Shown: positions 7,647-14,248 of the stretch, in pieces
How the letters are laid out: each line of letters opens with the position of its first letter
Position numbering within the stretch: the stretch's first letter is position 1
From: a virus
DNA: 22,238 nucleotides
Virus record (IMG/VR): IMGVR_UViG_3300029893_000042
Location: 12,156-34,393 of that record
Strand: one strand, 5' to 3'
The notes under the pieces: model-generated
What the model was told of the DNA's origin: nothing
Database searches by the model: none
The model's input: only the letters and a program-made list of their open reading frames with translations
Position numbers and translations under genes: made by a program

Positions 7647-8498
7647 TTATTCTTCCCAGTTTGAGATAAAGGGGTCTGTAAGTTTGTTAAGCTCGGTTAA
7701 AGCGTCCTCATCGCCGCGCCTTGCCCTAGCTCTTAGCTCCTCTACGCGGTCAGGCTCTACATTCATAGTGCCCACCGTTGTTCCCCTTGACTCAATGGTG
7801 GCTGCTTCCTTCTGAGCTTGGATAGCTCGCTCTTCAGTTGCACCCTGTTCCTTGGCTTGTGCACGAATTTCGTCGTATCTTTTTTGCACTTTGTCTGCAA
7901 CATCTACCAATCTTGGTAAATTCTTGCCCGTAGCAATGGCTCTGTTTCGCTCTAAAACATACTGCGCTTGTACATCTGCGATAAAGCCTTTGTCACGGTT
8001 GGTTGATTTAGGATTGAGTGCCGGATATTTCGACCAAGCTTCTAAATCTTCCTGTTGTGCTTTGGCGGCCAGTGCCTCCCGTCTTGCGGCCTGTGCTTCA
8101 TATCTCGCCTGTTGCACCTCTTGCAAAAAAGCTTGAGTTGCCGGATCAGATTCATCAAACTGTCCTTGCTGTGTCTGCGCTATATATCCGCTTGGGATTT
8201 GAGTTTCAGTGACACCTCTTGCAATATTGAGAAAATCAATGTCCTCATCTTGCTCTTCGGCGCGTCTTTCTAACTCCTCTATTTTTTTGCGCATAGCATA
8301 GAATGCCTGCTTCTGCTTTTCCGGTTCCTCAGGAAATTCGTCTCCCGAAACGTCTACAGGTTTTTCCTGTGTGTCCTGTGTCTGGTCTTGCTGTTTCGGC
8401 TCTTGCGAAGCTTCATTTTCAGATCCTTCAACTTCTGCAGCGGGTTGTTCTGCTGAGGGTTGGACATTCTCCTCTACTCCCTTTTGGTTTTCGTCCAT
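7647..8498 (-). CDS. Scaffold-like head assembly protein
   Basis: 283 residues, strongly acidic and Gln/Glu-rich. Residues 1-65 are low-complexity and disordered-looking (E, Q, P, D). Residues 66-90 form a charged coiled-coil candidate (AMRKKIEELERRAEEQDEDI). A second helical Ala/Gln/Arg stretch follows at about 125-155, and a basic/acidic helical tail near 250. This composition, together with the position between portal and major capsid, is typical of phage scaffolds. It is the first gene after the promoter/leader at 8570-8658. ATG 8498 lacks a clear Shine-Dalgarno. A protease domain is not evident. Confidence 0.72.
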   Translation of the reverse strand: MDENQKGVEENVQPSAEQPAAEVEGSENEASQEPKQQDQTQDTQEKPVDVSGDEFPEEPEKQKQAFYAMRKKIEELERRAEEQDEDIDFLNIARGVTETQIPSGYIAQTQQGQFDESDPATQAFLQEVQQARYEAQAARREALAAKAQQEDLEAWSKYPALNPKSTNRDKGFIADVQAQYVLERNRAIATGKNLPRLVDVADKVQKRYDEIRAQAKEQGATEERAIQAQKEAATIESRGTTVGTMNVEPDRVEELRARARRGDEDALTELNKLTDPFISNWEE

Positions 8499-8569
8499 AT
8501 TTTTAAGAAAGGTATATACACCCCCTCTCTCTGCCCGATACTAGCGGCGTCCTAGCGTCTTTGCCCACT

Positions 8570-8620
8570 AAAAAAGGCGACGGCGCAACCCACGAATTAT
8601 CGTGAACTGTAACCGTCGCC
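8570..8620 (-). terminator. Intrinsic terminator or attenuator hairpin in the leader of the scaffold gene
   Basis: On the minus strand GGCGACGG and CCGTCGCC (8613-8620 and 8576-8583) form an 8-bp GC-rich stem enclosing a second hairpin, CACG/CGTG (8591-8604). Six U residues follow (8570-8575). It lies downstream of the extended -10 at 8650-8658, so it is either an attenuator or the terminator of the portal transcription unit. Confidence 0.75.
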
Positions 8621-8649
8621 TCTAAGTTCTTTAGTAGGTGACTTAACGT

Positions 8650-8658
8650 ATTATATCA
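8650..8658 (-). promoter_or_regulatory. Extended -10 promoter (TGATATAAT) overlapping a stop codon
   Basis: On the minus strand TATGATATAAT contains a perfect extended -10, and the TGA is the stop codon (8656-8658) of the preceding gene. No -35 is recognisable. The same 11-mer, a following TTAAG and AAAGAACTT recur in the unit at 11222-11257, which argues against chance. Confidence 0.6.
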
Positions 8659-8883
8659 TAATTGGCTTTTTACCTTCTTTTTAGCCAAATCTTCAACTGT
8701 TACACCTAAAAGTCCAAGACCGCATTTTCTACACTCAACACTTGTTGCTGTCTTTTGTATAAACTCATGGTTACAACCGACGGTATTGTATAAAACATCA
8801 CTATTTAGCCTTAACACCGCTTCTTTACCCTCTCTTGACTTATTAAAAGCTTCGTCTACGCTTTTTACATCCTCACGCTTCAT
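8656..8883 (-). CDS. Small putative zinc-binding protein, unknown function
   Basis: 75 residues from ATG 8883; AAGGGAG lies 7 nt upstream, and an in-frame TTG just before it is less likely. GCNHEFIQKTATSVECRKCG carries Cys, His and a CxxC pair that could bind one zinc. It overlaps the upstream gene by 11 bp. It sits between portal and scaffold genes. Small Zn proteins are found in many head operons, but no function can be assigned. Confidence 0.7.
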   Translation of the reverse strand: MKREDVKSVDEAFNKSREGKEAVLRLNSDVLYNTVGCNHEFIQKTATSVECRKCGLGLLGVTVEDLAKKKVKSQL

Positions 8884-9163
8884 CAATAGCTCCCTTCAAA
8901 AACTTATCTACCGCTTTTTGATATTCTTTTTTATTGCTTAAATTGCTTAATGTGTTTATAAGCATAGATAGACAACTAGCCAGTGCGTGAGCATAAACAT
9001 AACGCTCTTGCCATCCTTTTTCACTGGGCTTGGGAAGTTCCCCTTGTACTGATTGATTTATTAAGGGTAAGGCGTATTCACGCCAGGCATCGGAGTTAAA
9101 AAACCCCCTTATTTCAGCTAAATAACGCTCTTCTGTATTTTTTTCAGATTGTTTGCTGGACAT
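8873..9163 (-). CDS. Unknown helical protein following the portal gene
   Basis: 96 residues, mainly helical with an acidic N-terminus (EKNTEERYLAEIRGFF). It resembles the small helical proteins encoded after portal genes in several phages, but I do not recognise a family. The start at 9163 overlaps the portal gene end by 20 bp. No cysteine motif or membrane helix stands out. Confidence 0.65.
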   Translation of the reverse strand: MSSKQSEKNTEERYLAEIRGFFNSDAWREYALPLINQSVQGELPKPSEKGWQERYVYAHALASCLSMLINTLSNLSNKKEYQKAVDKFLKGAIDEA

Positions 9164-11183
9164 TACCTACACCCCCCAAAAATTGATTCGGTGTTGCTTG
9201 TTGTTGCATTGATTGTGGACCTTGCACACCAGGCATTTGTGGCATTCCCATGCCCTGTTGTGCAGCCAGTTCTTCTGGCTCAATAGCTTCAAATAATTGG
9301 TCTGCATTTTTAATCTTCAACTTGTCTGCCATAAGCTCAAGGATTTCTTTGGATTTAAGCCGATATCCCTGCGTTTGCAAATCCTGTTTGTTTTTCTCTG
9401 CCATTGCAAAAAAGGTTGCCATCGCCTGCACCTCATCTTGCTCATTTAGTACACCCAGGGTATTAAGATCAACTACAAAGCGATATTGACCAGTTAAGTC
9501 TTTTCTGTCTACACTTAAAAAGCCTGTTTTTCCATCGTCATTTAAATTAAGCTTTGGTAACACCTCACCGGCCATATTAACTGGATATAATGGCTTTGCA
9601 TACTCATCAAGCGCACCGGATTCACGCAATAACTCATAAACCTCTTCAAAAGACACTTCGTAACCCTGTTCCGTCAACTCGTTCATAATAGTTTCAATAT
9701 AACCATAGCCGTCGCTGGTTAATTCCCACCCGTTTAACCCTTCTTCAATGAAGTGCTCAATTGCGTCACGCCCCGCTACTCTAATTACCTTTTTGTCTGT
9801 CAGAAACTGCTGATCCATACTCCACCACAATGAATAAACCTTTTGAATTGCTGCTGCTAGAAATATCTTGTTTAAGTTGTCGCGCGATCCGCGCTGAAGA
9901 GCCAAATCTTTTATTTCTGTGGCGGTTTTATTTGTAGCCAATGCCGCTAAATTGCTTGAATCTGCTGCTGTGTCGCCCATAGACTCATTAAACGTGGTAT
10001 TGAGTAGTTTATATGCCTCTACAAAGTTTCTGGTAAATGTAATTGCTCCCTCAAGCCTTACCATGTCGGTTTGTGGATTATTCATAATCCAGGCGGCTCT
10101 AGGTTTAAACTCAATTGTTTTCCAATCAATATTGGTGGGGTGGGCTTTCATAATCGGGTAAAGCTCTGTGCTTACCGCCTCAATAAAGCCGGAGGTAAGA
10201 GCGTTTATTGCTTTTTGGCTACTTCTTCCTGGCTCAAGCTCGCTAACACCGTATATGTCATCATCAATTGGAATATAGACAAGCCTTACAATTGGTAAAA
10301 GTCCATGTTTATATGGGTTTTTAGTTACACGGATAACTAAACCAAGCCCCGCCTCATCATCTCCTCCCACATCAGGAAGCCACGTAATCCATTTGTCTCT
10401 CATGTATGTAGTAACAACCCTAAACGGTGTTTGCTTGCCTGAACCGCTTCTTTTGTTATCTAACCCACGAAGCGTGGCGTTTCTTGAATCGTAATTGTCT
10501 GTTACTGTATTTTGCTTAATACCTCGAAGCTTGTCCAAACCCATATATGCCGGTTTGCCGCTATTGGCCTCACTTACTTCATTTATGGTTTCTAGCTCCT
10601 CTAAAGTAATTTCGCGCTCAAGGTGAAAATAATCTGAATCACCAATAGATACCGCCCCAGGCTGCGTGTAACATTTTCTATTGTCTAGGGTTTCAAAAAT
10701 AGGCCCATCAAACACTATTTTTCCGTTTTTGACCTCTTTGCGCCAGGCCACAAGCCCAAATCCCGCTCCATATTTCCTGGCGTTTTGAGATAATCTAAAA
10801 AACTTGGCAATCAAAGGTTCTTCAAAATACTCATCGTGCTCATCATACTGGCTGCTCAAAAGCTCCGTACCTATTCGTGCCCCCAGAGGGTTGCCATATT
10901 GCCCCTCAACCAATTTTCCCTTAACTTTTCCGGTAATAAGGCGTGTATCCTTGCCGTAAATAGACTTAAATGCCAGAGGAATGAAAATTTTTGTGTTAAA
11001 AGGCCATTTACTGGAATCTATATGGCTTCTATATAAATTGTCATACTCATCAAAGCCCTGTGTTTTGTGAGTAACCCGCTGGTTTTGCTCTGATTTTGCT
11101 TCGTCAAAAGCTGTGCGTACTCTTTTTAAGAGGGCACTATAATCTTGAGTTTTTTCTTTTTTATTTTTCTTTGCTTTTGCCAT
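9144..11183 (-). CDS. Portal protein
   Basis: 679 residues, in the size range of large tailed-phage portals. Recognisable features are an N-terminal clamp and wing region with YDNLYRSHIDSSKWPFNTKIFIPLAF, a central segment ending in PIVRLVYIPIDDDIYGVSELEPGRSSQKAINAL (stem-entry type, about 300-330), then TFNESMGD...LAALATNKTATEIKDLALQRG (long helix), and a Gln/Met/Pro-rich, disordered C-terminus. Its place between terminase and scaffold/capsid supports the call. The start at 11183 follows the promoter/terminator leader at 11194-11257. The protein would form the dodecameric DNA gate of the head and dock the terminase. Confidence 0.9.
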   Translation of the reverse strand: MAKAKKNKKEKTQDYSALLKRVRTAFDEAKSEQNQRVTHKTQGFDEYDNLYRSHIDSSKWPFNTKIFIPLAFKSIYGKDTRLITGKVKGKLVEGQYGNPLGARIGTELLSSQYDEHDEYFEEPLIAKFFRLSQNARKYGAGFGLVAWRKEVKNGKIVFDGPIFETLDNRKCYTQPGAVSIGDSDYFHLEREITLEELETINEVSEANSGKPAYMGLDKLRGIKQNTVTDNYDSRNATLRGLDNKRSGSGKQTPFRVVTTYMRDKWITWLPDVGGDDEAGLGLVIRVTKNPYKHGLLPIVRLVYIPIDDDIYGVSELEPGRSSQKAINALTSGFIEAVSTELYPIMKAHPTNIDWKTIEFKPRAAWIMNNPQTDMVRLEGAITFTRNFVEAYKLLNTTFNESMGDTAADSSNLAALATNKTATEIKDLALQRGSRDNLNKIFLAAAIQKVYSLWWSMDQQFLTDKKVIRVAGRDAIEHFIEEGLNGWELTSDGYGYIETIMNELTEQGYEVSFEEVYELLRESGALDEYAKPLYPVNMAGEVLPKLNLNDDGKTGFLSVDRKDLTGQYRFVVDLNTLGVLNEQDEVQAMATFFAMAEKNKQDLQTQGYRLKSKEILELMADKLKIKNADQLFEAIEPEELAAQQGMGMPQMPGVQGPQSMQQQATPNQFLGGVGNVQQTI

Positions 11184-11193
11184 TATTTACCAC

Positions 11194-11221
11194 AAAAAAA
11201 GACCGTCCAAACATAGGACGG
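11194..11221 (-). terminator. Intrinsic terminator or attenuator in the leader of the portal gene
   Basis: On the minus strand CCGTCC (11216-11221), a 7-nt loop and GGACGG (11203-11208) are followed by TC and seven T (11194-11200). The hairpin is only about 30 nt after the predicted start from the extended -10 at 11249-11257, and 10 nt before the portal ATG. It matches the layout of the unit at 8570-8658. Confidence 0.75.
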
Positions 11222-11248
11222 CCGAAAGTTCTTTTCTTGCCTTAATGC

Positions 11249-11257
11249 ATTATATCA
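11249..11257 (-). promoter_or_regulatory. Extended -10 promoter (TGATATAAT) overlapping a stop codon, upstream of portal
   Basis: TATGATATAAT is present on the minus strand, and its TGA is the stop of the preceding gene (11255-11257). The downstream TTAAG and AAAGAACTT are shared with the unit at 8650. No -35 is evident, so an activator or a phage sigma-like factor may be needed (inference). Confidence 0.6.
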
Positions 11258-11578
11258 TACCCGCACTTTTGGTAAAGTCTTACTAATTTCAGTTTCTTTA
11301 ATTGTTCTCAATACACTCTCAATTTTAGTAAGCTTTCCCTCAAACACTGATATTTGCACATTTCCATATCCATGTCTTTTGACTGCACGCAGGTTATATA
11401 CCATATCAACAACGTCATCCATATCAATATTAAATTTTTCAAGCATATCCATAAACTGAGACATTTCAGGAAATACCGTTTCCAACCATTGTTGGGCAAG
11501 GTCTTTATTGTGCTTTGCTTCCTCTAAATAATTATATTCCGAGGTCTTGGTCTTGGATGTTTTTTGTCTTTTGGACAT
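11255..11578 (-). CDS. Unknown small protein between terminase and portal
   Basis: 107 residues with a basic N-terminus (MSKRQKTSKTKTS) and an acidic, Met-rich helical middle (FMDMLEKFNIDMDDVVDMVYNL). A perfect AAAGGAGG lies 11 nt upstream of ATG 11578, inside the end of the terminase nuclease gene, with a 47-bp overlap. No family recognised. Similar small genes sit between terminase and portal in other phages. Confidence 0.68.
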   Translation of the reverse strand: MSKRQKTSKTKTSEYNYLEEAKHNKDLAQQWLETVFPEMSQFMDMLEKFNIDMDDVVDMVYNLRAVKRHGYGNVQISVFEGKLTKIESVLRTIKETEISKTLPKVRV

Positions 11579-12188
11579 AGGACAGGTAACCTCCTTTCTC
11601 TCCTAATGGCTCGTTTGCTTGTTGATAAAGTTGCCAAACAATAGCAAGGCTCATTACAAGATCGTCATGCGTTCCAGATTCCGCTTGGGCTTTAACCGAG
11701 GCGGTGGTTCTTACCACCACAAATGAATACAACTCTTCAATCGTGGGTTTATCATATATGGTTAAAACCATATTATCTATTGCCTCTTTAAGCTGTGATA
11801 GCATTGCTGGGCGCGTAGCTGTATTTGTGTTCCATCCATATTGTACCGACTCTGGTGGATTCTCACGTCCCACGGTTGGCATTTTAAAAAGTTCAAACTT
11901 CCCCAACCGGTTCATTGAAGCTAGCCTGTCCATTTCAAATGTACCACCAGCATTTCTTTCATATGCAACGACGGGTCTTTTACCTGTAATATCATTAATT
12001 TTTTCAAGGACCGGATAAAGCGCATTGGTCATCTCTGTTGCTATGGTTTTACTGTGATACACAAGCGGTACGTCAAGGTTTGTTTTTGATAAAAATTGTG
12101 CTGCTGAATAATCCCCAAGCCCGCTTGAAGTATCAGCTGCCACCAATATGAATTCACCTGGTTGAAAATCCCTATACTTGCGCCACAT
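11532..12188 (-). CDS. terL: Terminase large subunit, nuclease (RNase H-like) part, separate frame
   Basis: The nuclease half of a large terminase. With the start at ATG 12188, catalytic acids are VAADTSSGLGD (Asp19 and Asp26), AYERNAGG (Glu77) and GTHDDLVMSLAI (Asp175/Asp176). The frame is +1 to that of the ATPase half and the two overlap by about 17-32 bp. ATG 12188 has GAGAGG just upstream, which could allow separate translation; ATG 12203 is a weaker start without one. In most phages both halves are one polypeptide, so this is a natural split, a programmed +1 frameshift or a one-base error. The continuous protein would be about 480 residues, a normal TerL length. Confidence 0.88.
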   Translation of the reverse strand: MWRKYRDFQPGEFILVAADTSSGLGDYSAAQFLSKTNLDVPLVYHSKTIATEMTNALYPVLEKINDITGKRPVVAYERNAGGTFEMDRLASMNRLGKFELFKMPTVGRENPPESVQYGWNTNTATRPAMLSQLKEAIDNMVLTIYDKPTIEELYSFVVVRTTASVKAQAESGTHDDLVMSLAIVWQLYQQANEPLGEKGGYLSYVQKTKNIQDQDLGI

Positions 12189-12975
12189 AATCCTCTCTTG
12201 CATTGTCTAAATACCACTTTAGTGCGTCTGCGCTAAAAAACATTTCACCGGATGATAAAAAAGCCTCTGTGTCTGTTTCTGGATACTCTTGAGGGAACAT
12301 CTCACGTAATTCTTTTTTCTTTTCTTCCAAAAATTCTTTGGGATAAAAATCACTTGCTTTATAAAACAAGGGCTTGAAATTACGCTCACCAAGCTTGCAC
12401 TCATCCCAAAAGGTTTTAAAGTAACCATAACCATTAGCTGTAGTTTCAATAATAACTCTACCCACAGGCACAACGGCTTGCATTGCGCCCGCAATTAACT
12501 TGTCAAAATGAAGATAAAATGCCGCCTCCGAAAAATGAAGGTTTGTAATGGTTTTACTTCTTCCAAAATCCGTATTGTCTGCTGTTCCTATGGTGTAGCG
12601 TGAATTAGTCGCCTCGTTAAAAAGCTCATACTTGCTATTATATTTTAGCGGCACCGGCGTACCAACCACATCCTCATAACTTTTAATATAAAACTTAACC
12701 CGATCAAGCAGTTCCGTTGCATTATCTGATATATCAGCCACGATCACGTTTCTTTGGTTTTCTTTAAGCAAAAAGTCTGCCGTAAAAAGTGCAAGGATAA
12801 GGCTAGAAAATCCTTGCTGTCTTGCCTTCAAAATTACATCTCGCCCTGTAGCGTCATCAAGTAAATATTTATTTTGTATATCATTTAATATGAAGGGTGC
12901 AATCTCGCTTTCCTTGTTGACAAGTTTAAGCCTACCCTCTATAAACTTTTTATATCCCAAATTCTTTTCGTTCAT
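12172..12975 (-). CDS. terL: Terminase large subunit, ATPase part
   Basis: 267 residues forming the packaging ATPase domain. ARQQGFSSL (51-59) is the variant Walker A common in TerL, TNLHFSEAAF (144-153) holds Walker B with catalytic Glu150, and ETTANG (177-182) is the coupling motif. It ends with a TAG stop in YVAQV just where the linker to the nuclease would begin. It overlaps the small-terminase gene by 26 bp. ATG 12975 lacks a clear ribosome binding site, so coupling to terS is likely. The motor would translocate DNA through the portal using ATP. Confidence 0.9.
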   Translation of the reverse strand: MNEKNLGYKKFIEGRLKLVNKESEIAPFILNDIQNKYLLDDATGRDVILKARQQGFSSLILALFTADFLLKENQRNVIVADISDNATELLDRVKFYIKSYEDVVGTPVPLKYNSKYELFNEATNSRYTIGTADNTDFGRSKTITNLHFSEAAFYLHFDKLIAGAMQAVVPVGRVIIETTANGYGYFKTFWDECKLGERNFKPLFYKASDFYPKEFLEEKKKELREMFPQEYPETDTEAFLSSGEMFFSADALKWYLDNAREDYVAQV

Positions 12976-13345
12976 TTTCTACAACTTTATTAAAATTTAT
13001 CTGCACGGCAGTATCCACACGACCCTTCCTTGAATCCTTTAGCTTTATATACCAATCAGCAAGCTCTTTAAACTCAGCTTGTGGTATCTTATGTTCTAGT
13101 TGTGAAAGCGTCTTGGCTGATAAATTTAACTCCTTTTGATCTATAAGCACCTTTACATCCTGGACAAATTTTTCCCATGTTTCTGGGGTTTCTTTGTTTG
13201 TATATCTCCAGGCTGTTTTGTAAGATATTCCCAGCATGTCGGCAATTTCTTCTAATTTATAATCTAATTGTTTTAACGCCTTAGCCGTAGCCACCTTAAC
13301 AGGCAGCTTCATTTCTTTTTTTTGCGGTTTAGTTTTTTTACTCAT
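12950..13345 (-). CDS. terS: Terminase small subunit-like DNA-binding protein
   Basis: 131 residues. A helix-turn-helix is visible at about 29-52 (YKLEEIADMLGISYKTAWRY), followed by helical oligomerisation-type sequence and a basic N-terminus. It sits directly before the large terminase in the same strand and overlaps both neighbours, which is the usual terS position. It would recognise the packaging start site on phage DNA. A generic HTH regulator is the alternative, made less likely by the location. Confidence 0.75.
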   Translation of the reverse strand: MSKKTKPQKKEMKLPVKVATAKALKQLDYKLEEIADMLGISYKTAWRYTNKETPETWEKFVQDVKVLIDQKELNLSAKTLSQLEHKIPQAEFKELADWYIKLKDSRKGRVDTAVQINFNKVVENERKEFGI

Positions 13346-13592
13346 TCCAGCTTATCCTTCCAAAATTCAATAAACCTTTCTGTTTGCCGTTTTGGTTGAC
13401 GTATTCTTCTACTAAGTTTTTTGTCATATATTCGAAGCTGTCTTGCATTGTTGTATATTTTCCATCATGTGGTAAGTTCCAACTGCCACTATGGGAATAA
13501 TTTACAACTATGTCTCTATGAAACCTACAAACACTCCTGCCAGCAGTAGTGTTACAGGTTGGACAACCTAAAATTGGTAAATTATTATTCAT
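13338..13592 (-). CDS. Unknown small protein with possible zinc site
   Basis: 84 residues. CPTCNTTAGRSVCRFHRD near the N-terminus (10-27) offers three Cys and one His, possibly a zinc knuckle or HNH-like start, but no HNH catalytic pattern can be confirmed. The ATG overlaps the previous stop as ATGA, and the gene overlaps terS by 8 bp. Small HNH or Zn proteins next to terminases are common, so a packaging accessory is possible. Confidence 0.65.
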   Translation of the reverse strand: MNNNLPILGCPTCNTTAGRSVCRFHRDIVVNYSHSGSWNLPHDGKYTTMQDSFEYMTKNLVEEYVNQNGKQKGLLNFGRISWNE

Positions 13593-13825
13593 AGTTTGTC
13601 TAAATTATCATTAATAAATTCCCCATAAGTTTTATTACCTTCATATTTCTTCCAAGCATTTTTTTGGGAAAGGACTCGGTCTATATGCCATTTAACCAAA
13701 CTATCCAACTCTTTTTTGATAAGTGTATAGGTTGTTTTTTCATCCGCACCAATAAGTTCTTGAAGTAGTCTAACTACTCTAGCAACCGCATTTTTATTAA
13801 CCATTTCTTCTTTTTCTTTTTTCAT
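13589..13825 (-). CDS. Unknown small helical protein
   Basis: 78 residues from ATG 13825, chosen because that ATG overlaps the stop of a 17-codon ORF as ATGA; ATG 13804 is a possible later start. The open frame extends further upstream (to 14044), but that part overlaps other genes. The sequence is helical and mixed-charge (NAVARVVRLLQELIGADEKT), with no known motif. It is coupled by ATGA to the gene at 13338-13592. Confidence 0.6.
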   Translation of the reverse strand: MKKEKEEMVNKNAVARVVRLLQELIGADEKTTYTLIKKELDSLVKWHIDRVLSQKNAWKKYEGNKTYGEFINDNLDKL

Positions 13826-13875
13826 ATGGCTTTTTCTAATTCCTCTAATATTTTTTCTTTTGGTTTGTTTATCAT
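13822..13875 (-). CDS. 17-residue micro-ORF, translationally coupled
   Basis: MINKPKEKILEELEKAI, an amphipathic acidic/basic helix. It has a very good ribosome binding site (GAGGAGAAG before ATG 13875), and its TGA overlaps the next ATG. The start region duplicates the one at 14070-14090 exactly over 21 bp. It could be a leader peptide that feeds ribosomes to the downstream gene or a functional microprotein. Confidence 0.45.
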   Translation of the reverse strand: MINKPKEKILEELEKAI

Positions 13876-13893
13876 CTTCTCCTCTTTTGGTTT
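13873..13893. repeat. 21-bp repeat of a translation-initiation region (second copy 14070-14090)
   Basis: Bases 13873-13893 and 14070-14090 are identical. Each covers an ATG and its GAGGAGAAG ribosome binding site on the minus strand, so an initiation region was duplicated in front of two small genes. Confidence 0.85.
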
Positions 13894-13895
13894 GT

Positions 13896-14072
13896 CTATA
13901 AATTCTTCCAAATACTAAAGCGATATTTACCCAAAGAAAATTCCCAAATAAGTTGTTCGCCTTTCCCGCCAAACCAACTACCAAGTGTATGCGAACTACT
14001 AAAATAAACTTTCTTCGTACCGAAGCCCCTACTTGTTTTACCAAGTATTTGTATTTTGTCTTTGTATCTCAT
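13896..14072 (-). CDS. Unknown 58-residue aromatic- and Gly-rich protein
   Basis: Starts MRYKDKIQILGKTSRGF at ATG 14072, which has GAGGAGAAG immediately upstream. The same frame opens at ATG 14114, which overlaps the previous micro-ORF stop as ATGA and would add 14 Lys/Glu-rich residues; either start is possible. The sequence is rich in Gly, Ser, Phe and Trp (SSSHTLGSWFGGKGEQLIWEF), suggesting a small beta-rich fold. No family recognised. Confidence 0.55.
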   Translation of the reverse strand: MRYKDKIQILGKTSRGFGTKKVYFSSSHTLGSWFGGKGEQLIWEFSLGKYRFSIWKNL

Positions 14073-14110
14073 CTTCTCCTCTTTTGGTTTAGTCATTTTG
14101 GTTTCTTTTT

Positions 14111-14185
14111 TCATCTTGTATATTCTTTATAGCTTTTTTTAAGCTTACTAAAATCTTTGTCGTTTTTAATTGTTATTGTGTTCAT
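14111..14185 (-). CDS. 24-residue micro-ORF, paralogue of the neighbouring microprotein
   Basis: Begins MNTITIKNDKDFSKLKK. Its ATG 14185 lies inside the preceding micro-ORF, and its TGA overlaps ATG 14114 of the next frame. The pattern TIKNDKDFSKL matches IIKNSKELAKL of the ORFs at 14166-14228 and 20325-20471, which supports a shared origin. Short length makes it uncertain. Confidence 0.4.
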   Translation of the reverse strand: MNTITIKNDKDFSKLKKSYKEYTR

Positions 14186-14228
14186 TTACAAGTTTGGCTA
14201 GTTCTTTACTGTTTTTTATAATTATCAT
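14166..14228 (-). CDS. 20-residue micro-ORF, truncated copy of the 48-residue gene at 20325-20471
   Basis: The first 14 residues (MIIIKNSKELAKLV) are identical at DNA level to the start of the gene at 20325-20471 through a 45-bp exact repeat. It then diverges and stops after NEHNNN. No Shine-Dalgarno is seen. It follows the lysozyme-like gene by 20 nt. It may be a decayed duplicate or a genuine microprotein. Confidence 0.4.
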   Translation of the reverse strand: MIIIKNSKELAKLVNEHNNN

Positions 14229-14231
14229 GTT
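14187..14231. repeat. 45-bp direct repeat, copy 1 (copy 2 at 20430-20474)
   Basis: Exact identity over 45 bp with 20430-20474 in the same orientation, 6.2 kb apart. It includes the ATG and first 14 codons of a microprotein but not the sequence upstream of the start. Confidence 0.93.
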
Positions 14232-14248
14232 AGGTTGTTATAAATGCC

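Noticed and set aside
12150-12175. Stop-codon recoding (TAG as Gln) as explanation for the split terminase
   Set aside because: Reading through the TAG meets TGA after five codons in that frame, and TAG ends other genes normally; a frame change is required instead.
13589-14044. 151-residue version of the 78-residue gene
   Set aside because: The extra N-terminus overlaps other small genes, is Lys/Arg-rich junk-like, and the internal ATG 13825 is ATGA-coupled.
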